In this document: piece by piece, positions 8,855-17,736 of the stretch
Position numbering within the stretch: the first letter of the stretch is position 1
Layout of the letters: each line of letters starts with the position of its first letter
Assembly: GCA_032251455.1 (NCBI GenBank)
Contig: JAVVEG010000014.1
Coordinates: 1 to 64,000 of the forward strand
Source of the DNA: JAVVEG01 sp032251455
GTDB taxonomy: Bacteria; Pseudomonadota; Gammaproteobacteria; Pseudomonadales; Pseudohongiellaceae
Reading direction: 5' to 3'
DNA: 64,000 nt
Position numbers and translations under genes: made by a program
The notes under the pieces: generated by a model
The model's input: the letters and a program-made list of their open reading frames with translations, nothing else
Told to the model about the DNA's origin: nothing
Database searches by the model: none

Positions 8855-9670
8855 ATGAAAACAATACTCTCTAAATTCTCAGTCACTGCCACTGCGCTGG
8901 CAGTGCTGGGTTTCACCAGTTTCGTCTCCACTTCCTTGCAGGCACAGGATCTGCCCCGTACACCCGATGGCAAACCGGACCTGAATGGTATCTGGCAGAC
9001 CATGGGCACAGCCCACTGGGATCTTGAAGGACATGCCTCCCGCCCTGGTCCCATCGTTGAGGCAGGTGCCCTGCTGGCGATTCCAGGTGGTCAGGGTGTC
9101 GTGGAAGGGGGCAGGATTCCCTATAAGCCTGAAGCCCGAGCCAGGAAAGAAATGCTGCAGGCCAACTGGATCGAAGAAGACCCATTGGTGAAATGCATGT
9201 TGCCTGGCGTGCCCAGAGCCACCTATTTGCCGTATCCCTTCCAGATATTCCTGGCGCCAGATGCCACATTGATCACTTATCAGTTCGCCGGTGCTGATCG
9301 CATCGTCCACATGGATTCAGATACGGAAGCCCAGGTGGAAAGCTGGATGGGGCATAACTCCGGGCGTTGGGAGGGTGATACTCTGGTCATCGATGTTAGC
9401 GGTCAGGTACCCAATACCTGGTTTGATCATTCCGGCAATCACCACAGTGGCTGGTCCACTCACGTGCAGGAACGCTACACCATGGTGGATGCCAATACCA
9501 TTCAGTATGAGGCCACCATCACCGACCCGGAAACCTATACCGAGCCATGGACGATTAGCATGCCTGTGTACCGTCGCCGGGAACCCAATCTGGTCATGCT
9601 CGAGTTCAAGTGTGTCGAGTTTGTCGAAGAACTGCTGTATGGTCATTTGCGGGCACCAGGGACAAACTGA
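8855..9670 (+). CDS. Secreted protein of unknown function (paralogue of the previous gene)
   Basis: The product has 271 residues, with a signal peptide to about residue 31 (TSLQAQ) followed by the recurring mature start RTPDGKPDLNGIWQ. It shares with its upstream neighbour RWEGDTLVIDVSG, VQERYTMVD and a DPETYTEPWT segment, so the two are distant paralogues. The Asn-Gly-Ile-Trp start and beta-strand-rich composition suggest a secreted beta-sheet protein. No enzyme motif was recognised. It lies 117 bases downstream of the first copy, same strand, probably one transcription unit with the hairpin between. Function unknown. Confidence 0.8.
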   Translation: MKTILSKFSVTATALAVLGFTSFVSTSLQAQDLPRTPDGKPDLNGIWQTMGTAHWDLEGHASRPGPIVEAGALLAIPGGQGVVEGGRIPYKPEARARKEMLQANWIEEDPLVKCMLPGVPRATYLPYPFQIFLAPDATLITYQFAGADRIVHMDSDTEAQVESWMGHNSGRWEGDTLVIDVSGQVPNTWFDHSGNHHSGWSTHVQERYTMVDANTIQYEATITDPETYTEPWTISMPVYRRREPNLVMLEFKCVEFVEELLYGHLRAPGTN

Positions 9671-9747
9671 GGTCCCCAGTCTGAAGCCAGATCAGCATGC
9701 CTGTGCCCAATCAGGTGTGCTGGTTTTGAGCTGTTTCCGGCCAGAGA

Positions 9748-12700
9748 TTATTCTGGCAGTGTAATTCCTTGCCTGACCAGGGTTTCAAAGCTGGTCATGG
9801 GCAGGGGTTTACTGAACAGATAGCCCTGAAAGGCATCACACCCCAGCTTACGCAGGCATTCAAATTGTTCCAGGGTTTCAACACCTTCAGCGATCACCTG
9901 TTTCCCCAGTGCGTGTGACATTTCAATAATGGCTTTGATAATGGAGATATCAGTCTGCGGTGAGACGATACTCTGAACAAAGGACTGGTCGATCTTCAAT
10001 TCGCTCACGGGCAGCTGGTTCAGATAGGCCAGCGAGGAATAGCCGGTGCCGAAATCATCAATCGAAAAATGCAGACCCAGTTGCCGCATGGAGTCAAGAT
10101 TGGCAGTAATCGTGTCTGAGTTTTCAATCAGAATACTTTCAGTCAGCTCCAGTATCAATAGTTCCGGCGACAACTGGTGCTGATCGAGACCGCTTTTGAT
10201 GTGAACATGCAGGTGCTCGGTATGAAGCTGTTCAGCACTCAGATTGATACTGAGTCTGAGCCTGTTGCCAGGCATGGTGTCCTGCCATCTTTTCAGGGCC
10301 AGCAGGGCAGTGTCCAGTACCCAGTCGCCGATGGCGATTATCTGGCCGGTTGCTTCCGCCAGGGGGATGAACTCATCGGGTGACACAAGCCCCCTCTGGG
10401 GGTGATGCCAACGAATCAGCGCCTCGGCCCCGATGATGATTCCCTGCTGGTTGGTCTGCGCCTGATAATAAAGTTCAAATTGCCTTTCCTCTATGGCAAT
10501 GCGCAACTCCTGCTCCAGAGAAACCCGACTGCTGAAGGTTTGCTGCATGGAGGGATCAAAGAAGTTGATACGGTTTCTTCCGGATTCCTTGGCCAGATTG
10601 GTGGCAATATCGGCTTGTTTGAGTATTTCCATACCGTTGGTCTTTTGTGAACCAAAAATGGCTACTCCGATGCTGCAGGTGATAAAGAAATCCTGATTTT
10701 GTAACTGGAATGGCAAACTTACCAGGGCAATGATTCTTTCTGCCGCAGCCTGGGTAAATCCGACAGCATCCTTGAGACTTTTATTGGGCAGGTCCAGCGT
10801 GGCAATAAATTCGTCACTGCCGTTGCGTGCCAATATCCGGAACAGGTTACTCAAACCGCTGAGCCGATGGGCGACCTGGACCAACAGTTTATCGCCAGCA
10901 TCATGCCCCAGGGTATCGTTGATATTCTTGAACTGATCCAGGTCAATATACAGTAATGCCCCAAAATGACCGAGGCCCAGACTTTCTTCGATCTGCTGTT
11001 GCAACTTCTCCATGAGCTGTTGTCTGTTGGCCAGACCGGTCAGGGGGTCGTAATAGACCAGCTGATGAATGCGATCCTCGGCTTGCTTGATGGCAGTGAT
11101 TTCAATGAAGCCCGCAACGTAATTGACGACCTCCTCATTCTTGTTGCGCACCGCTGTGATGCACAGTTTCTGTGGATATATCTGTCCATTTTTTCGTTTG
11201 TTCCAGATCTCCCCCCGCCAGACACCGGTCTCTTTTAATGATTGCCACATGGTTTGGTAGAAGTTTTCATCATGCAGGCCGGATTGCAGAAAAGTGGGCG
11301 TCCTGCCTTTGATTTCGGCTTCGGTATACCCCGAACTTTCCGTGAAACTGCGGTTGACCTTGAGAATTTTCTGGGCGGCATCCGTGATCATGATGGCTTC
11401 CTGGGATTCAAAGGCAATCGCTGCAATGCTCAATTCACGTTGTGCGTGGATACGTTCGGTGACATCGGTTGCCAGTGACAAGACCAGGTGTTGCTCGGGC
11501 AGGGGAATATTCTGTGCAGTCACATAACGGATGACTTCGCCATTGCGGGTGATCGGGACATCATGCCAGATCATTGCCCTGGCATCGCCAGATTGGCTGT
11601 CAGTGATGACCCGCTTGCGGATGTCCTCACGAAACACCTTATCTTCGTAGACAATTTCCCAGAATCGGGAGGAATCCGTCAATGCCTGTCGGGTGGTGCC
11701 ATAAATTTCGGCAAAGCGCTCATTCATATAGCTGAAATGAACTTCATCGCCGACCGTGTTCATGGCCACTCCGATGGGGAGATTGTCCAGTGCTGTTTGA
11801 ATGAACTCATGGCTCTGGTCGAGTTCGCGTTGCAGACGCCGGGCCAGGATGATCCGCACCAGTTCTGTACCCAGCAAGCGTGTGCTCTTGATGTCATTCT
11901 CATTGAAGTCATGAAAGAAGCCGCCGATACCCAGCAGCATTCGGGTTTGTCCGTCTACCTGAATCGGCACCACGGCCAGGCCGTTTATGCGGCAATCGCT
12001 TGCAGTGCCAACTGTTTGGGCAGGCAAGTGAACCAGGCTGTTGATGAGCAGGGCGTTACCTGCACGGGTGCTGTCTGAGCAGATGTCTGCGGCGGTAATG
12101 GTCTGTGCCGGTTCAGCAGTCTCCTGCGCGTGTACCGGCTGGTTGGAAGGACTGTTGGCATACAGCACCACGGGCCTGCCCTCAGCAGTGATTTCATGTA
12201 GCAGGTCGAGTTTGTGGGGTATAAGGTCCTTGAGTATGGCCAGCGTGTGCTGGATCAATGCGTTTTCGTCCAGATGCCTGTCCAGCATGGTCAGATCGAA
12301 CAGGGCTTGTGTTCTTTTTTCCTCCAGGTGTCTTTCGGTAATATCACGGACCAGCAGGATGTAACGGTTCTCGGGGAATTTGCCCGTTTCGACGGCACGC
12401 CCGGAAATTTCATACCAGCGGCGTCCACCAGGCTGATCGAGCCAGTACTGCCGGCCCATGCTGTATCCGCTTTGATCAATATCCCTGATGGACTGATGAC
12501 AGGCATCGACGGCCTGTTCAGGAATGAAGTCAAACAGGTTGCGGTGGAGAAACTCTTCGGGACTGGCCAGTAGTCGGGTATATCCGGAGTGGAAATTATG
12601 AACGATGCCGTCTGCACTGATCTCGAACATCATATCCGGCAGGGCATCCAGGGTTGCCTGCAGGCGATTCTGCAACTGGGCAGCCTGCTGGAAAGGAACG

Positions 12701-13512
12701 GTGATGGCAGTGAAGACCAGGGCTTTATAAAGGAAAAGATAAGCGATGATCTTGTAGAGATGTCCAATCAGGTTATAGCCATCGCTGACCTGGGTGTAGA
12801 GCGTAAACAGCAGTTCGCTCATGGCCATGATGGCAACAGCTGTGAACAGGGCGCTGGGATTGATCAGCCCGGGACGGGAGCGCCGATGCCAGATGATAAA
12901 GGCCGTGATGAGGTGCAGGGCAATGACCAGATACTCAATGCCAAGCTTGGTCGCAGTCAGACCACGTGGCTCCTCATACATGGTGGGTATGAGTTCAGGT
13001 GCGAAAAAAATGATCAGGTGTATGGCCAGGACCAGCAGAAGAGTCAGTGCCAGCAGCAGGTTGCGAGTGGAAGTGACTTCCGTCTTGTGCCAGGACATCA
13101 AGGTCAGGGTCAGCAGTCCGCTGGCTGCGAACAGACGGGCAGCCAGCCAGAAGTGAATGGCTTTTTCCGGACTGCTGGGCGTAATGAAAGCTGGCATGCC
13201 AGAAAAGGAAAGGGCATGGGAGAAGTCGAGTATGGCAACGCCGACAAAGGCACAGGCAATGACGGCAGAGGACTGCAATCTGGTTGTTTCGTAGGCATTC
13301 CAGCATACGGCAAAAATCAGCACCGAGACCACGACGGCAAGCGATTCCATCAAGGTGTGCAGTGGCAGGTAATTGGCGAGATCAGACGAGACAGCAGGAG
13401 GAAACAGGGTCACCGCCAGCAGACCCAGCAATAACAGCAGGAGCAGCGGCATATTCCGGGAGATATGCTGCTGATGCGTATCAAGAATGGTCTCTGGTTC
13501 TTCCTTTACCAT
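9748..13512 (-). CDS. MASE3-PAS-GAF-PAS-PAS-GGDEF-EAL sensor, probable c-di-GMP phosphodiesterase
   Basis: This is a 1254-residue inner-membrane signalling protein. An N-terminal MASE3 sensor (several helices, about residues 20-270, with LDFSHALSFSGMP) is followed by PAS (about 285-395), GAF (about 400-560), two PAS domains (about 570-810), GGDEF (about 820-980) and EAL (about 990-1250). The EAL domain has EALIRWHHP, NLS, ELTES, DDFGTGYSSL, KIDQSFV and AEGVE, so phosphodiesterase activity is predicted. The GGDEF signature reads GSDEF, so cyclase activity is doubtful. It probably lowers c-di-GMP in response to redox or ligand signals. It stands alone. Confidence 0.93.
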   Translation of the reverse strand: MVKEEPETILDTHQQHISRNMPLLLLLLLGLLAVTLFPPAVSSDLANYLPLHTLMESLAVVVSVLIFAVCWNAYETTRLQSSAVIACAFVGVAILDFSHALSFSGMPAFITPSSPEKAIHFWLAARLFAASGLLTLTLMSWHKTEVTSTRNLLLALTLLLVLAIHLIIFFAPELIPTMYEEPRGLTATKLGIEYLVIALHLITAFIIWHRRSRPGLINPSALFTAVAIMAMSELLFTLYTQVSDGYNLIGHLYKIIAYLFLYKALVFTAITVPFQQAAQLQNRLQATLDALPDMMFEISADGIVHNFHSGYTRLLASPEEFLHRNLFDFIPEQAVDACHQSIRDIDQSGYSMGRQYWLDQPGGRRWYEISGRAVETGKFPENRYILLVRDITERHLEEKRTQALFDLTMLDRHLDENALIQHTLAILKDLIPHKLDLLHEITAEGRPVVLYANSPSNQPVHAQETAEPAQTITAADICSDSTRAGNALLINSLVHLPAQTVGTASDCRINGLAVVPIQVDGQTRMLLGIGGFFHDFNENDIKSTRLLGTELVRIILARRLQRELDQSHEFIQTALDNLPIGVAMNTVGDEVHFSYMNERFAEIYGTTRQALTDSSRFWEIVYEDKVFREDIRKRVITDSQSGDARAMIWHDVPITRNGEVIRYVTAQNIPLPEQHLVLSLATDVTERIHAQRELSIAAIAFESQEAIMITDAAQKILKVNRSFTESSGYTEAEIKGRTPTFLQSGLHDENFYQTMWQSLKETGVWRGEIWNKRKNGQIYPQKLCITAVRNKNEEVVNYVAGFIEITAIKQAEDRIHQLVYYDPLTGLANRQQLMEKLQQQIEESLGLGHFGALLYIDLDQFKNINDTLGHDAGDKLLVQVAHRLSGLSNLFRILARNGSDEFIATLDLPNKSLKDAVGFTQAAAERIIALVSLPFQLQNQDFFITCSIGVAIFGSQKTNGMEILKQADIATNLAKESGRNRINFFDPSMQQTFSSRVSLEQELRIAIEERQFELYYQAQTNQQGIIIGAEALIRWHHPQRGLVSPDEFIPLAEATGQIIAIGDWVLDTALLALKRWQDTMPGNRLRLSINLSAEQLHTEHLHVHIKSGLDQHQLSPELLILELTESILIENSDTITANLDSMRQLGLHFSIDDFGTGYSSLAYLNQLPVSELKIDQSFVQSIVSPQTDISIIKAIIEMSHALGKQVIAEGVETLEQFECLRKLGCDAFQGYLFSKPLPMTSFETLVRQGITLPE

Positions 13513-13625
13513 GATTTATTCTTGTAGTTTGATCGTACTTTGGGTTGTAATCTGAAAGCAGACCTGTGGCGGAGTTTACAGAAAAGAAACAGTCATTAGC
13601 CAGAGAATATTGCAGGAGCTACTTT

Positions 13626-14120
13626 TTGTCTGACCAGAAACTCCTTGAATTTGAGCATCTCATCCAGATCAATGATCCGCAGCGTCCGGATATTGCCTTC
13701 ATCAGCCGCGCTCAGCTGTGGGGTGGGCTGGTTTTCCGGGCCAGGTATCCCGATCGGTTCAATCCGTCTCTGGAATGTCATATCGAAGCGGAGCATACCT
13801 CAGGTTTTACCCGGGTGATCCGCGTCGGTGATACGGTGATGCACGATGAAGTCAACCTGATCGGGCTGAGTACCATCAATACCCGGCTATCAGCCGGGAC
13901 AGACAATCTGCAGGCGGAAAGCATCACGCGAATCGAAGAACCGGAGCCAGGTGCCTTGTTTGTCCGCTTTGTCTACCGACGGGACTCACTTGCCCGTACT
14001 GACGAGGCCAACTACGATGACATGCTGAAATCTGCCTACCTGCAGATGGATCGGGATGCCATCAGATTGCTGCGAGAATGGTTTGCAAATGGCTGGGATC
14101 CTGGCCAGCCATGGCAATGA
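13626..14120 (+). CDS. DUF1857 / SRPBCC-fold protein
   Basis: A small START/SRPBCC-like protein recognisable as DUF1857 by EFEHLIQINDP at its start, SRAQLWGGLVFRARYP and the repeated beta-strand pattern after it. The role is unknown; the related fungal protein AtaL is tied to secondary metabolism. The open frame extends to a GTG at 13566, but the TTG at 13626 is preceded by AGGAG seven bases upstream and gives a 164-residue product close to the family start. Its 3' end overlaps the convergent cysQ by 59 bp. Confidence 0.8.
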   Translation: MSDQKLLEFEHLIQINDPQRPDIAFISRAQLWGGLVFRARYPDRFNPSLECHIEAEHTSGFTRVIRVGDTVMHDEVNLIGLSTINTRLSAGTDNLQAESITRIEEPEPGALFVRFVYRRDSLARTDEANYDDMLKSAYLQMDRDAIRLLREWFANGWDPGQPWQ

Positions 14121-14895
14121 AATGCGGGTTCAGCAAGGACTCCTTCTGGTTGTAGCGCAGGGGACTGAAGTCGGGCTGATAGATTTCACCGCCCGCCGCC
14201 CGCAAAATGGCATGGGCAGCGGCGGTATCCCATTCGCTGGTTGGTGCCAGGCGGGCATACAGATCTGCCTTGCCCTCTGCCAATAGACAGATCTTGAGGG
14301 AGCTGCCCATATTGACCAGCTCGATCCGGGGGTAATGTGCTTGCAGTTGCGTCAGTATTCTGGTCAGTGCCTCCCCGCCGTGCCTGCGACTGGCCACAAC
14401 CCGCAGGGTGTGGTCGTGATCAGCGGCTGGCCACGAGCCCGAGCTGATTCTGAGTGCAGGCTCCTGTTGGTCCTGACGCCAGGCACCGAGGCCATCAAAG
14501 CCGAAATAACAGCAGCCAGTCACCGGAACCAGCACGACTCCCAATACCGGCTCTCCCTTTCGCACCAGGGCAATATTGACAGTGAATTCACCGTTGCGAC
14601 TGATGAACTCCTTGGTGCCATCCAGCGGGTCCACCAGCCAATAGCTCGACCAGTGTTGCCGTTGCTGCCAGGCTGTGGCAGCTGACTCCTCGCTGAGTAT
14701 CGGGGTATCGGGGGTGAGTGCATGCAAAGCCTGCATAATGAGTTCATTGGCTCGTGTGTCAGCCTCGGTCAACGGCGAATCATCGGATTTAATACTGACA
14801 TCAATGTGGGCACCATGGGCATAGACCTGCATGATTTCGTGTCCGGCCCTGCGGGCAATATCGGCCACAGCCATCATCAGCTTCTGTTCATCCAT
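14062..14895 (-). CDS. cysQ: 3'(2'),5'-bisphosphate nucleotidase CysQ
   Basis: CysQ hydrolyses 3'-phosphoadenosine 5'-phosphate to AMP, clearing the by-product of sulfate assimilation. It belongs to the inositol monophosphatase superfamily. The metal-binding motifs are SEES (in PILSEESA), WLVDPLDGTKEF and the C-terminal SEWDTAAAHAIL. The ATG at 14895 has AGGAG upstream and gives 277 residues, the usual size; the longer frame to 14970 has no family similarity. The gene is divergent from yrfG and overlaps the DUF1857 gene at its 3' end. Confidence 0.93.
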   Translation of the reverse strand: MDEQKLMMAVADIARRAGHEIMQVYAHGAHIDVSIKSDDSPLTEADTRANELIMQALHALTPDTPILSEESAATAWQQRQHWSSYWLVDPLDGTKEFISRNGEFTVNIALVRKGEPVLGVVLVPVTGCCYFGFDGLGAWRQDQQEPALRISSGSWPAADHDHTLRVVASRRHGGEALTRILTQLQAHYPRIELVNMGSSLKICLLAEGKADLYARLAPTSEWDTAAAHAILRAAGGEIYQPDFSPLRYNQKESLLNPHFIAMAGQDPSHLQTILAAI

Positions 14896-15019
14896 ACTGG
14901 ATTGCTCCTGTTGGTTTATCCGGCAATGTTTTAAAATGTGAGCCGATTCCCTCTTATGGCAATCCATCATGGCAATGCAAGCTCATGATCATGCGACAAC
15001 ACCTGAAGGAAACTGCTGC

Positions 15020-15676
15020 ATGCTAACATGGCCGGACATAGATACAGTGATGTTTGACATGGACGGTACCCTGCTGGACCTCCACTTTGACAATTATTTC
15101 TGGCAGACCCTGGTGCCCACCGTCTACGGCGCTCAACAAGGCATCAGTGCCGAACAGGCGGCGCTCAGCATCCACCGCCAGTACGCTGACCAGCACGGCA
15201 GTCTGAACTGGTATTGCATGGATTACTGGGGCAGGACCCTGAACCTGGATATTGCCAGCCTGAAGTTCGAGCACCGGCACCGGATTGCCCTGCGTCCCCA
15301 TGCGCTCAGTTTTCTGCAGAGTCTGCAGGGGCTCGACAAACAGGTTTTTCTGGTGACCAATGCCCATCCCGACAGTCTCAAGCTCAAGCTGGCACATACC
15401 GGCATAGGCTCTTATTTTGCCCACACCATCAGCTCACACACGCTGGGTCTGGCCAAGGAGCACGCCGGATTCTGGCAGAGCCTGCAGAACATCACCAGCT
15501 TCGTGCCCGAACGAACCTTGCTGATAGACGATAATCTTGCCGTGTTGCAGCAGGCGCGCCGGGAAGGTATCGCTCACCTGCGTGCCATCCGTCAACCGGA
15601 CAGCAGTCAGCCACCATTACCGGCCACAGAATTTGTGCAGATAGAGGATTTTCGCCATGTCATCCCGGCTTCCTGA
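15020..15676 (+). CDS. yrfG: GMP/IMP nucleotidase YrfG (HAD superfamily)
   Basis: A cytoplasmic HAD-family phosphatase that dephosphorylates purine 5'-nucleotides. HAD motif I is FDMDGTLLDL, motif II is LVTNAH, the lysine of motif III lies in GLAKEH, and motif IV is LLIDDN. The ATG at 15020 with aagga ten bases before it was preferred over a longer in-frame ATG at 14969. The product has 218 residues. It overlaps hslR by 20 bp, the same pairing known from E. coli and pseudomonads. Confidence 0.93.
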   Translation: MLTWPDIDTVMFDMDGTLLDLHFDNYFWQTLVPTVYGAQQGISAEQAALSIHRQYADQHGSLNWYCMDYWGRTLNLDIASLKFEHRHRIALRPHALSFLQSLQGLDKQVFLVTNAHPDSLKLKLAHTGIGSYFAHTISSHTLGLAKEHAGFWQSLQNITSFVPERTLLIDDNLAVLQQARREGIAHLRAIRQPDSSQPPLPATEFVQIEDFRHVIPAS

Positions 15677-16076
15677 AAAAACGTTTGCACAGGCACCCGA
15701 AAAAGTCAGGCTGGATAAATGGCTGTGGGCAGCCAGATTGTTCAAGACCAGGGCGCTGGCCAAGGCTGCCATAGAAGGCGGCAAGGTGCAGTCGCAGGGG
15801 CAACGCCTGAAAGTGGCCAAGGAAATAAGCCGGGGCATGGTATTGCAGGTACGCCAGGGCTACGATGAAAAAACCTTGCTGGTAACCGGTCTGTCCGAAC
15901 AGCGTCGTGGTGCCGCCGAAGCCCAGGCCCTGTATCAGGAGACGGAAGAAAGTCTGTTGCAGAGACAAAACCAGGCTGAGCAGCGCCGGCTGCAGGCGGT
16001 CCTGCAACAACCTCAGGGCAAACCGGACAAGCGTGCTCGCCGCCTGCGCCAGGGCATGAAACACCAGTCTCAATAG
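15657..16076 (+). CDS. hslR: Heat-shock protein 15, ribosome-associated (HslR)
   Basis: Hsp15 binds 50S subunits carrying nascent chains after heat shock and recycles them. An S4 RNA-binding domain is clear: VRLDKWLWAARLFKTR through IEGGKVQSQGQRLK. A basic, Gln-rich tail follows (139 residues in all). It begins inside yrfG, so the two are translationally coupled. In related genomes hslO (Hsp33) follows before pckA; here pckA starts only 83 bp later and hslO is absent from the window. Confidence 0.95.
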   Translation: MSSRLPEKTFAQAPEKVRLDKWLWAARLFKTRALAKAAIEGGKVQSQGQRLKVAKEISRGMVLQVRQGYDEKTLLVTGLSEQRRGAAEAQALYQETEESLLQRQNQAEQRRLQAVLQQPQGKPDKRARRLRQGMKHQSQ

Positions 16077-16159
16077 CCCGTGAAAAGGCGCTGGATGCAA
16101 TGGTATTCAGCAAGATGTTTTTTTGCCATAATGCCGTCCTTTAGCCTGGGAGCAGTTGC

Positions 16160-17731
16160 ATGAGCCAAGTCACCCGCGAGACCATCAAGGAGTCCAGCCG
16201 GACGCTCTACCGTAACCCTGCTCCCAGCCAGCTGGTCGAAATGGCACTGCAGCGCAGAGAGGGAAAACTGGCTGACAATGGTGCCCTGGTGGTCACTACC
16301 GGACACAGAACCGGGCGCAGCCCCAAAGACCGGTTTATCGTCCAGGAACCCTCCACTGAAAAACTTATCGACTGGGGCGTGGTCAACCAGCCGTTTGCGC
16401 CGGAAAAGTTTGATGCGCTCTGGCAACGGGTGAACGACTACCTGTCGGATGCAGATATCTTTATCTCCGATTTGCATGTTGGTGCACACCCTGAACATTA
16501 TCTGCCGGTTTGTGTTACCACTGAATATGCCTGGCACAACCTGTTCGGCAGCACCTTGTTCATCAAGGCTGATGACTACAATCCCAAACAGAAAAGAGTC
16601 TGGCAGATCGTCAGTGCGCCTGGTTTTGTCTGTGACCCGGAGCGCGATGGCACCAACAGCGATGGCGCGGTCATCATCAATTTTGCCGAATGCAAGGTTT
16701 TGCTGGCAGGCATGCGCTATGCCGGGGAAATGAAAAAATCCATGTTCTCGGTGCAGAATTTCCTGTTGCCAGCCATGGATGTGTTGCCCATGCACTGCTC
16801 GGCCAATGTGGGCGAAAAGGGAGATGTCTGTCTGTTCTTTGGACTTTCCGGGACCGGGAAAACCACACTCTCTGCCGATGCGAACCGATTTCTGATTGGT
16901 GATGATGAACACGGCTGGGGCAAGGATACCGTTTTCAATATTGAAGGTGGCTGCTATGCCAAGTGCATAGATCTGAGCCAAAAGAATGAACCGGTCATCT
17001 GGGATGCGATCAAGTTTGGTGCAGTGATTGAAAATGTAGTTATCGACGAACGCACGCGAACGGCAGACTACAGCAATACCAGTCTTACCGAGAACAGCCG
17101 GGCCTGTTATCCCTTGACTCACATCAAGGCGCGGGTACCAGAGAACCGGGCTGGTGAGCCGAAAGCCATCATTTTTCTCACCTGTGATCTGACCGGAGTT
17201 CTGCCCCCGGTATCGATCCTGTCCAAGGAGGCGGCGGCCTATCACTTCCTCAGCGGCTATACAGCGTTGGTGGGTTCCACCGAGGTCGGTTCCGGTGATG
17301 GAATCAAGTCTACCTTTTCCACCTGTTTCGGAGCCCCTTTCTTTCCGCGTCCGGCTGGTGTCTACGCTGAACTGCTGATCAAGCGAATAGAGGAGTTCGG
17401 CAGCCAGGTCTATCTGGTCAACACCGGTTGGACGGGCGGGCCGCACGGCGTTGGCCAACGGTTCAGCATCCCGGCCACCCGGGCAGTGATTGCAGCAGTA
17501 CAAAGCGGCGCCTTGCACGATGTAGGCACCGAACATCTGCCCGGGATCAACCTCCGCATTCCCAGAGCGGTGCCGGGTGTAGACAGCCGCTTATTGAATC
17601 CACGCAATACCTGGGCAGACAAGTCGGCCTATGATGCCAAGGCTGCGGATTTGATCGGCCAGTTCCGCACCAATTTTGCCCGTTTCAGCGTGTCTGATGC
17701 CATTGTTGCCGCCGGGCCACAAATCGAGTAA
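16160..17731 (+). CDS. pckA: Phosphoenolpyruvate carboxykinase (ATP)
   Basis: PEPCK converts oxaloacetate and ATP to phosphoenolpyruvate, the first committed step of gluconeogenesis, in the cytoplasm. The ATP-type enzyme is identified by the P-loop GLSGTGKTTLSAD, the kinase-2 motif GDDEHGWG, TGHRTGRSPKDRF near the N-terminus and NTGWTGG further on. The length is 523 residues. The gene ends five bases before the gshA start. Its presence fits growth on organic acids or on the acetyl-CoA/malonate substrates suggested by the 38-46 kb module. Confidence 0.97.
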   Translation: MSQVTRETIKESSRTLYRNPAPSQLVEMALQRREGKLADNGALVVTTGHRTGRSPKDRFIVQEPSTEKLIDWGVVNQPFAPEKFDALWQRVNDYLSDADIFISDLHVGAHPEHYLPVCVTTEYAWHNLFGSTLFIKADDYNPKQKRVWQIVSAPGFVCDPERDGTNSDGAVIINFAECKVLLAGMRYAGEMKKSMFSVQNFLLPAMDVLPMHCSANVGEKGDVCLFFGLSGTGKTTLSADANRFLIGDDEHGWGKDTVFNIEGGCYAKCIDLSQKNEPVIWDAIKFGAVIENVVIDERTRTADYSNTSLTENSRACYPLTHIKARVPENRAGEPKAIIFLTCDLTGVLPPVSILSKEAAAYHFLSGYTALVGSTEVGSGDGIKSTFSTCFGAPFFPRPAGVYAELLIKRIEEFGSQVYLVNTGWTGGPHGVGQRFSIPATRAVIAAVQSGALHDVGTEHLPGINLRIPRAVPGVDSRLLNPRNTWADKSAYDAKAADLIGQFRTNFARFSVSDAIVAAGPQIE

Positions 17732-17736
17732 TAAAA

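Noticed and set aside
16070..17536. 488-residue open frame antisense to pckA
   Set aside because: It lies wholly within the pckA frame on the other strand, with no domain, and pckA is unequivocal.
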